DNA from: Seminavis robusta
Taxonomy: Eukaryota > Bacillariophyta > Bacillariophyceae > Naviculales > Naviculaceae
Reading direction: 5' to 3'
Assembly (NCBI GenBank): GCA_903772945.1
Contig: CAICTM010001676.1
Location: 1-24,603, forward strand
DNA length: 24,603 nucleotides
This document shows positions 17,977 to 24,603 of this stretch, piece by piece; position 1 is the first letter of the stretch; each line of letters starts with the position of its first letter. Under the pieces are notes generated by a model. The model made no database searches. It was not told the DNA's origin and saw only the letters and a program-made list of their open reading frames with translations. The position numbers and the translations under genes were made by a program.

Positions 17977-18364
17977 CACATATCCAACCAATCAGAAACC
18001 ACACCGCTAGAGAGTTGTGCAATTTCACACGGAACACCAGAGACCAAACCCGCCAGCTAATTTAATCCATGAAAAGTCGACCCAACTCTCTAAACCCGTT
18101 AATTAGGTTAACCCCAACCCCAAACCGCCGTAATCTAACCGCGCGCAACCTCGGTCGTCCTGTACACCCCTCTTATGAGGAAAGAAGCATTGGAGGAGGT
18201 GCGTTTTTGATACGGGAATTTGGCCGAGGCTTAGTGGTTCCAGGGGTTCGCTGCCTGCAATGGCAATTCACCAAAGCTCGATACTCAAGTAGTAACCAGT
18301 ATCTGCCTGTGCCTGGTGTGGCTTTGTGGCTATTGTCCGCTGCTGTGGCTGGCTAGCCATCTAG

Positions 18365-18800
18365 TAGCGGGTGCATTCCCAATTAGGTTGTGAATAATGG
18401 TCGTATCGAGGAGATGTCACTCAGTAGCCACGGAGTGCTCTTTTTGGTTCCCACCGAAACTCCATCCCAAAACACTAGCAACATACATGTACAACATGCA
18501 TCACAGAGCCAGCACACGCACTACGCACTACGCACTCCCCACACATACGGCTGTACAATGCCATGTACATGTACATCACAACGCGTGGTTAAATGTTGAA
18601 GGCACTTGCCTGCTCTGGTACGCTGCTGCTACCGTAGCTGGTAGTAGAGCTCTGGTGGTTGGGTGTTGTGATGTGACTAGTAGCTGGCCAAGGGGTAGGT
18701 GCAGTATCAATTAGGTTGTTTTAATGGCTACGAACTGAGGAGATGTCCTTTGGTAGCCGTGGAGTGCTCTTTTTGGCTAGCGGAAGCCCAAACACCATGG
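18365..18800 (+). repeat. Diverged direct repeat pair
   Basis: About 90-100 bp at 18367-18470 and 18694-18800 share blocks in order: CAATTAGGTTG, GAGGAGATGTC, GTAGCC.(C/T)GGAGTGCTCTTTTTGG and a following CCCAAA..ACCA/CTA segment. The copies are about 330 bp apart. They may be the ends of an old insertion or a local duplication. ORFs at 18069-18714 have no protein features. Confidence 0.6.
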
Positions 18801-18809
18801 TAACATAAA

Positions 18810-20760
18810 AAATCGTACAGTTCCGGTTCTGGCAGGCAGCGCACCTCCACCCTCCAGAAGGATGGTTTTTAAAATAAATTCGTAGCCAAAATGCATGTAT
18901 TTATTTCTTGCCTTTGCCAATTTCCCAACTATGACCCAACCGCATGCCCTTAACTGGTGCGGAAGCAGGGTTCAGCAACTTTCTGATCAAGTTGATGAAA
19001 CTTTAAAAGGCTTCTTAATAACCTCCTGGCTCCCGGCTCCAGCAGTCCAGCAGGTCTCTCAAGCTTTCAGAAGTAAGTGACTCAATTCCGAGAATGATGA
19101 CTGGATAAGGTATTATGTATTATTACAACTGTGTGCGAACTTAATACACTAAAGTAGCTTGAAAATAGTGCGAACCGTTGCGGATGGGGACTCGTTATGT
19201 ATTATGTTCAAATTATAAAATTGTATGTTATCAGATTCTTGCATTATCCCCCTGAAAATAGATAGAGATATAGAGATGCAGAAGCAAATCCAGAAGGCTT
19301 CTGCAATTCAGCAGGTGGGCTATTAATTGGCTTTTACAAGAGAATTTCTGATTCACTTAATTAAGAGTGTGACCTTTAGAAGTGTTGGAGAATTGGGAGT
19401 TACAAAAGCTAGCTACTATGATAGGTACAAACATCCTTTTTTCCTTTTCCCTTTTCCACAAAAATTTTGGCCATCGTAGCTGCCATTATCATCTTTTCCA
19501 ATTCTTAGGGGTTTACCCAGCTGGTACCAGTAGTCGGGTGTTGACTGTTCGGTGCAGAACTAAGTCTTGGTGGTGCAGCCGGTTTCTGAAAAGCATTTAT
19601 TCTGAGATGAAATAAATGAATAGAACGCTCCAAAACGTTCACCTGCAGATTCAATCTACATTATGCATTATGCTTGATGTACTCCAGTACATGTACAGTA
19701 CGGAACATCGTAGCTGCCTAGCGTCGTCTTTTCTTGCGTTGGGAAGCTTGTGAGACCACAATGTCATTGCTCACCGAAGGCTGCAGTGACCATTGAACAT
19801 GTTCTTCACTTCTTCTTCCGTTCCCTTCGTGTGGCAATTGGCATTATTATCTTCAACTTTCTGACCTCACACACTCCACCAGCTCTCCCGAATGAAGGAC
19901 AGGAGAGCTGACAGGAGTCTTCGTCTTTCTACTTACTTACTTTCTATGCAGTCATGTATCTCACCAAGAGCTCACCAAGTACATGGGCAGTTTCGGTAAC
20001 TTTCTGTCCGAGATGACCGGCTCAGCTACGGCACTTAGATCAACAATGCAATTAGTTGAGCTATCAGTTGTCATTGCAGTCACTTCTAGGAAATAGGAAT
20101 GTTCTTTCTCTAGTCATTGTTACGGCTGGAATTAGGGAGCTTCGCTTTACCTTACTCGTGTTCCGTGATCCCTTTGCAAAACGAAAGAAATAGGGAAGTG
20201 GCTCAGAAAGTTCACCCCATCCCAGCTCAGTCGATAACACATGCTCTGCACTTATTACTTCTCAAATGTCAGTTGTACACGAAGCTGTCTCTGAACGTAA
20301 AGAAGCTTGGACGGACGGGACGTCCAATACCGGTTGCTGCAAGTTACGGCTACTGAACATTACATGTAGCTCGGTGGCATTCTCAAGTAAATTGTGGGAA
20401 TGTGCTATGCCCTGCTACACAGGAATTAGTATCTTGTCAATAAAACGAGCTCAGGAGCCCAGGATCCCGGGTTGTTGCGTTGTTGTACCGGTGGACCGGG
20501 CAAACTTCGCACAAGTGCTCAGTAATTCCGGTTTCGCCAGCACAGTTCCACCGAGCCATCGAGGTTCTTGGACCTTGGACATCCTGGTAGGAGTGCGCAT
20601 AGGTCATCCCAAGGTTATACCAGTAAGGGTATATCGGCCTAATCAATCGACCACCGAAGCTTTGTCTCACAAGTTGCGCCAAAAGCCAAAAACGAAAAAC
20701 TTTTAGATCACCTCCAGTTTCAACCCAAAAACCAAACCGCATCAGCCATATCATTCGAAT
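18810..20760. other. Intergenic region before the GC-PDE gene
   Basis: No ORF here has recognisable domain features; the longest (20266-20706, 146 codons) has random-looking composition. The last 60 bp before 20761 are A/C-rich (CCAGTTTCAACCCAAAAACC) and probably 5' UTR. No RNA gene or mobile element was recognised. Confidence 0.5.
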
Positions 20761-23700
20761 ATGACGACCAAATCGATCTCTCAACTCTCCGCTGAAGACA
20801 CCGCCATCATGGACGTAGTGCCTGAAGAGTCCAATGATGACGAAGAGTCGGCAGTGTCCACGGACGAGCAGCCATCCTCCTCAGACAAGCGTAGCTCGAG
20901 CGGTCCCGAGGAGATTGCCAAGAGAGAGGATCAGATGGTGATGTACTCCAAGTTCCTGGTGATGGGAGTCATCATCGTGGTGGCTGCCACCATCGGGGGG
21001 CTCACTTATATGTTTGTCCGAGGTCAGGAGCAGAAAGACTACGAGAAGCAGTACGAGAACGTGGTCAATGAAATCATCTCCACCTCCCAGCTACGTGCGC
21101 GTACCATCTTCGATAACCTCGAAAGTCTTGCAGCCAGTTTGACCACGGAAGCCATGGACTTGAACATGACGGTACGTGTGCTTGAACCATGCACTTACTT
21201 ATAAGTGAAGGTGGCTTGCAGCTTGCTGGCTCAGCAATCCCTAAGCTATGCCCTGACCTAACCTCTTGCTTGTTTCCTTCCCTGCTCTGCAGTGGCCCTT
21301 TGTGGTGTTCCCCAACTTTCAAATCCAAGGCATGATGTCGAACGAAATCACCGGTGCCAGTGTGGTGAACATCAACCCCATTGTGCCCCACGAGATCCGT
21401 GCGGACTGGGAAGCTTTCTCTGTCGCCAACTACGAGCCCTGGTTCAAGGCGGGTCACGACTATGACAAGTATGCAAGCAAGAAGCTCTATGTCCACGAAA
21501 AGTTGAACCAGACCATGCCCGAGTCCATGTCCAGAATCCCCAGGGTTCACTGGAATGAATCTGGTATCTTCCCCAACATCACTTCCTACGAAATCACCGA
21601 CCGTGGTTGGAACCCTGTAAGGGACTGGGACACGGACTTTTATTACCCCTCCTGGCAGAGAGCCCCAGTGGAGGACTTCAACCCTACCGTCAACGTCAAT
21701 TGGGGGCACGTTAGAGGATTCGAGCGTTTCATGAAGGGTATGATCCGCTACGACCAGCCTGTCCTGACTCGAGTGTCGGATGCCAACTACCTTTCCCTCA
21801 ACTACGATGATCGCTTCGAGTACCTGGAACGCGCTCGCGCTCCTCACAGCTACCTTTACGTTCCCATCTATGATTCTCACGTTCAAAACCGCTCCATTGT
21901 GGCCGTTTTGAGTGCCTTTCTTCAGTAAGTCGCTTGTTCGTCTCATCATCTAATGACGATCTTCGTTCCAGCATCCCTGGCTATAATCTAACTTGCGCCT
22001 GTTGTGATTTGTCCCTTTGCAGGTGGGAAAACTTCTTCATCAATGTGCTTCCCGAGTCCGAGAGCGGTATTCTTCTTGTCATTGATGGTACTTGTGGCGC
22101 GCAACGGTACTCGTATCGACTTGACGGAAAAGAGGCTATTTTTCTCAACGCGAGCGATATGCATGACCGACAGTTTGAAGACATGAAACGAGTCTTTGAG
22201 TTTGCGCCCTTTGCTATGCTCAAGAATGAGACTGATCAGCAACTCTTCTGCCAGTACTCGGCTCGCATCTACCCCTCCGAAGAGTGGCAAAGCGACTTCT
22301 TCACGGCGCAACCATACGCCTATGCATTTGCTGTTGTGGGATGCTTCGCCCTCACGACGCTGGTCTTTATCATCTACGACATTCTCGTTCAGCGTCGTCA
22401 AAAGAAGGTGATGGAAACTGCAACCAAGACCAATGCTATTGTTACAAGTCTATTCCCCAGCAATGTGAGGTCGCGTCTCATGGAAGAACTTGCTCCAGCA
22501 CCCGAAGAGAAGGCCAAGAATGCGTTTTTGAACACTGGCAGCCGACTGATGGCCGGCAACAATGCCCTCGCTGCTGTGGATGAGAGCGGTGTGGCTACCA
22601 GCGAAACCATTTTCGGCAGCAAACCAATTGCGGATCTCTTTCCTGCCACGACTATCATGTTCGGAGACATGGTTGGCTTCACTGCATGGTCAAGTGCTCG
22701 AGAGCCCTCGCAAGTGTTCACGCTGCTGGAGACCATCTACTACTCCTTTGATTCTATTGCGAAGCGCAGGCGGGTGTTCAAAGTCGAGACAATCGGTGAT
22801 TGCTACGTCGCAGTTGCTGGGCTGCCCATGCCTCGAAAGGATCATGCAACTGTTATGGCACGATTTGCTCATGACTGCCTTGAAAAGATGAGTGAGCTTT
22901 GTCACGACTTGGAAAGTACCTTTGGCCCCGATACGGCAGATCTTCGCATGCGTATTGGATTGAATTCCGGTCCAGTGACAGCAGGAGTGCTTGTAAGTTT
23001 CCACTCTGATTTGCATGTGCCAGTCAAACCCTCGACGTCGCATCTGCTAACCTTGTCATTGCTCTGGCTACCAGCGCGGAGAAAAGGGGCGCTTCCAGCT
23101 CTTTGGAGATACCATGAACATGGCCTCGAGAATGGAAAGCACCGGAGAGAAAAACAGAATCCAAGTTTCTGCGGACACAGCAGCACTTATCAAGGCTGCC
23201 GGCAAAGGAAAATGGCTAAGTCCACGAACAGAAAGAGCCCAAGTGAAGGGTAAAGGTTAGTACTGCGTCGCCGCTTGTCCTGTCCCCTTGCTTTCGATTG
23301 ACTCACACTCAATCACATTACTTGTAGGGGTGATGCAAACTTACTGGCTGAGGATCTTTGCCGAGTCATCAAGTGGTGCCAGCTCCATGGGGACGGCGAT
23401 GAGCGAGTTTGGAGGCGACGATGCGGTGGCTGGTCTTGTTGGGAACTTGGCTCCATCCATGGACCCATCGAAGCAGCAAGAAGTGGAAGAGGCCAAGCTC
23501 AATCGTTTGGTGAGTTGGAACGTTGACATCTTGAGCAAGGTTCTCAAACAGATTATGGCCCGTAGGAAGGCCAACCCTCCGAAATTGCCAGCCAAGCCAG
23601 AGAAAACCAACGTTAACAACAAGAAAGGTCCCATGCTGGACGAGGTCGTTGATGTAGTGAATCTCCCTCAGTTTGACTCCAAGAACTACCGAAACTATGT

Positions 23701-24603
23701 CGACCCTGCTACCGTCCAACTATCGACCGAAGTCCAGGACCAGCTTGCCCTATTTGTCAGAAAGGTCGCAAGGCTCTACAGAAATAATGACTTTCACAGC
23801 TTCGGTGAGTGCTCTTCTCAGCTCGTCTATGCGCTATTTGAGAAGTGGCCCCCCGCCTCACATGTTGCTTTCCATCATTTCCTCCAACAGAGCACGCGTC
23901 GCACGTCACAATGTCAGGTATGTAGCCCCCGCAAACATTCGTCTTCTGTGTGTTGAGCCTTCTCTCACTTCTTTGGTGCCCTTTTTCAGTCACCAAGCTT
24001 CTCTCTCGAATTATCAACCCACATGAAGTGCGCGTTCGCAAGGGAGGGTCACTTGGGGTTGCTGAGACCTCCACGACCACACTTTTGGTACGCTAAAAGG
24101 GCCATGCTGGAATCTTTTGTTGCTTCGTGCCTATTATACTGACATGCTTACGTCGTCATTGGTGTTTCAGGTATCACAAGCGATCCTCTTACTCAGTTCG
24201 CTTGTGTCATCAGTGCCCTCATCCACGATGCGTAAGTGAAGCTTGGCTCTACTTTATTAAGACTTCAATACCTGCGCCGTAGCTGATGATGTTTCTCTCT
24301 TCTTGCAATTTGAACACAGTGATCACCCAGGCGTGTCAAACTCAGTGTTGGTGAAAGAAAAGAGCCCTCTTGCAATCAAGTACAACGACAAGAGTGTGGC
24401 CGAACAGAACAGCGTGAATTTGGCCTGGGAACTGCTGATGAAGCCAGAGTTTGGAGACTTGCAAGCTTGCATCTATGCCAATGAAGAAGAGTTCCTCCGT
24501 TTTCGACAGGTACGGTCTGCCTTGCCCTTCAAATTCGTTTCGCCGATGCCCCAAGCAGTAACTCACGCTTCCGTTTATTTGCACGACCTCCAACGAACAG
24601 ATC
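20761..24603 (+). CDS. Membrane guanylate cyclase-phosphodiesterase fusion, 3' end outside the window
   Basis: Bifunctional cGMP enzyme: a class III cyclase makes cGMP and a HD-type PDE hydrolyses it. Exons: 20761-21171, 21293-21924, 22023-22992, 23075-23255, 23328-23804, 23891-23917, 23990-24087, 24171-24231, 24320-24509 and 24601 onward, all introns GT-AG. Transmembrane segments lie at about residues 60-85 and 446-468, bracketing an extracellular sensor-like domain of about 360 residues. The cyclase (about 556-705) has FGDMVGF (D563), FKVETIGD (E603, D607) and NMASRMES. Glu at 603 favours GTP; Gln replaces the usual Cys before LFGD. PDE motifs are FHSFEHASH and HDADHPG. The frame at the end of exon 7 is off by one (see findings). 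Related diatom genes respond to sex-pheromone signalling in Seminavis. The short acidic N-terminus is cytosolic. Confidence 0.88.
21172..21292 (+). other. GC-PDE intron 1
   Basis: GTACGTG...CTCTGCAG, 121 nt, phase 0, with an in-frame stop if retained. It separates the first transmembrane exon from the ectodomain exon. Confidence 0.85.
21925..22022 (+). other. GC-PDE intron 2
   Basis: GTAAGT...TTTGCAG, 98 nt; splicing restores FLQWENFF across the junction. Confidence 0.85.
22993..23074 (+). other. GC-PDE intron 3, inside the cyclase domain
   Basis: GTAAGT...CTACCAG, 82 nt; splicing restores TAGVLRGEKGRFQLFGD, the conserved end of the cyclase core. Confidence 0.9.
23256..23327 (+). other. GC-PDE intron 4, between cyclase and PDE linker
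   Basis: GTTAGT...CTTGTAG, 72 nt; splicing gives VKGKGVMQTYWLR, the standard cyclase C-terminal motif. Confidence 0.85.

Larger units (their letters stand above)
14775..18120 (+). repeat. Right arm of the 3.3-kb inverted repeat
   Basis: Reverse-complement match to about 11140-14480. Relative to the left arm it has an extra block of about 290 bp (about 17690-17985) carrying the origin hairpin. Homology then resumes for about 135 bp (CACCGCTAGAGAGT ... CTCTCTAAACCCGTTAA..AGGTTAACCCC) before ending near 18120. The plus strand is C- and A-rich here, the opposite of the left arm. Confidence 0.9.

Noticed and set aside
20117..20706. ORFs upstream of the GC-PDE gene as genes
   Set aside because: They overlap each other, have random-looking composition and no domain, and lie in the likely promoter region.
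21074..21949. 291-aa minus-strand ORF opposite the GC-PDE exons
   Set aside because: It is antisense to well-supported coding exons, crosses an intron, and has no recognisable domain.

Overview
The window looks like nuclear DNA of a pennate diatom. The host genes have short GT-AG introns. One is a membrane guanylate cyclase fused to a cyclic-nucleotide phosphodiesterase, and one is a single-pass protein with an acidic N-terminal tail and a leucine-rich-repeat ectodomain; both architectures are typical of diatoms such as Seminavis. The species is an inference.

Layout. Positions 1-910 hold a decayed Ty3/gypsy-like pol end and a possible LTR. A decayed MULE-type transposase lies at 1174-2437 (minus strand). 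AT-rich low-complexity sequence follows at about 2590-2760. The LRR gene occupies 3561-6056 (plus, two introns). Positions 6060-7770 contain nothing clearly recognisable. An accessory insert runs from about 7770 to 18120. After a poorly featured 2.6 kb, the GC-PDE gene starts at 20761 and runs off the right edge (plus).

The insert is the main interest. It combines (a) a 654-aa ORF with tyrosine-recombinase (Crypton-like) catalytic motifs; (b) two copies of a CRESS-DNA (rolling-circle, HUH endonuclease plus superfamily 3 helicase) Rep gene; (c) two copies of a hairpin with CATTATTAC in the loop, which fits the CRESS origin nonanucleotide NANTATTAC; and (d) a 3.3-kb inverted repeat, with arms at about 11140-14480 and 14775-18120. 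Each arm carries the same gene set: a 71-aa ORF, a 20-bp tandem array, Rep, a 50-aa ORF, a zinc-finger-like ORF and a 121-aa ORF. A second copy of the recombinase N-terminus and its upstream region lies inverted at 10546-11080, beside the left arm and ending at a 25-N assembly gap. This ties the recombinase to the Rep element.

My reading is that these are rearranged copies of one roughly 6-kb circular replicon of diatoms, ordered 71 aa - array - Rep - 50 aa - zinc finger - 121 aa - tyrosine recombinase - origin. It may be related to diatom-infecting ssDNA viruses (Bacilladnaviridae-like), but no capsid gene is recognisable. Both Rep copies carry frame-breaking lesions, so this locus alone could not supply an intact Rep.
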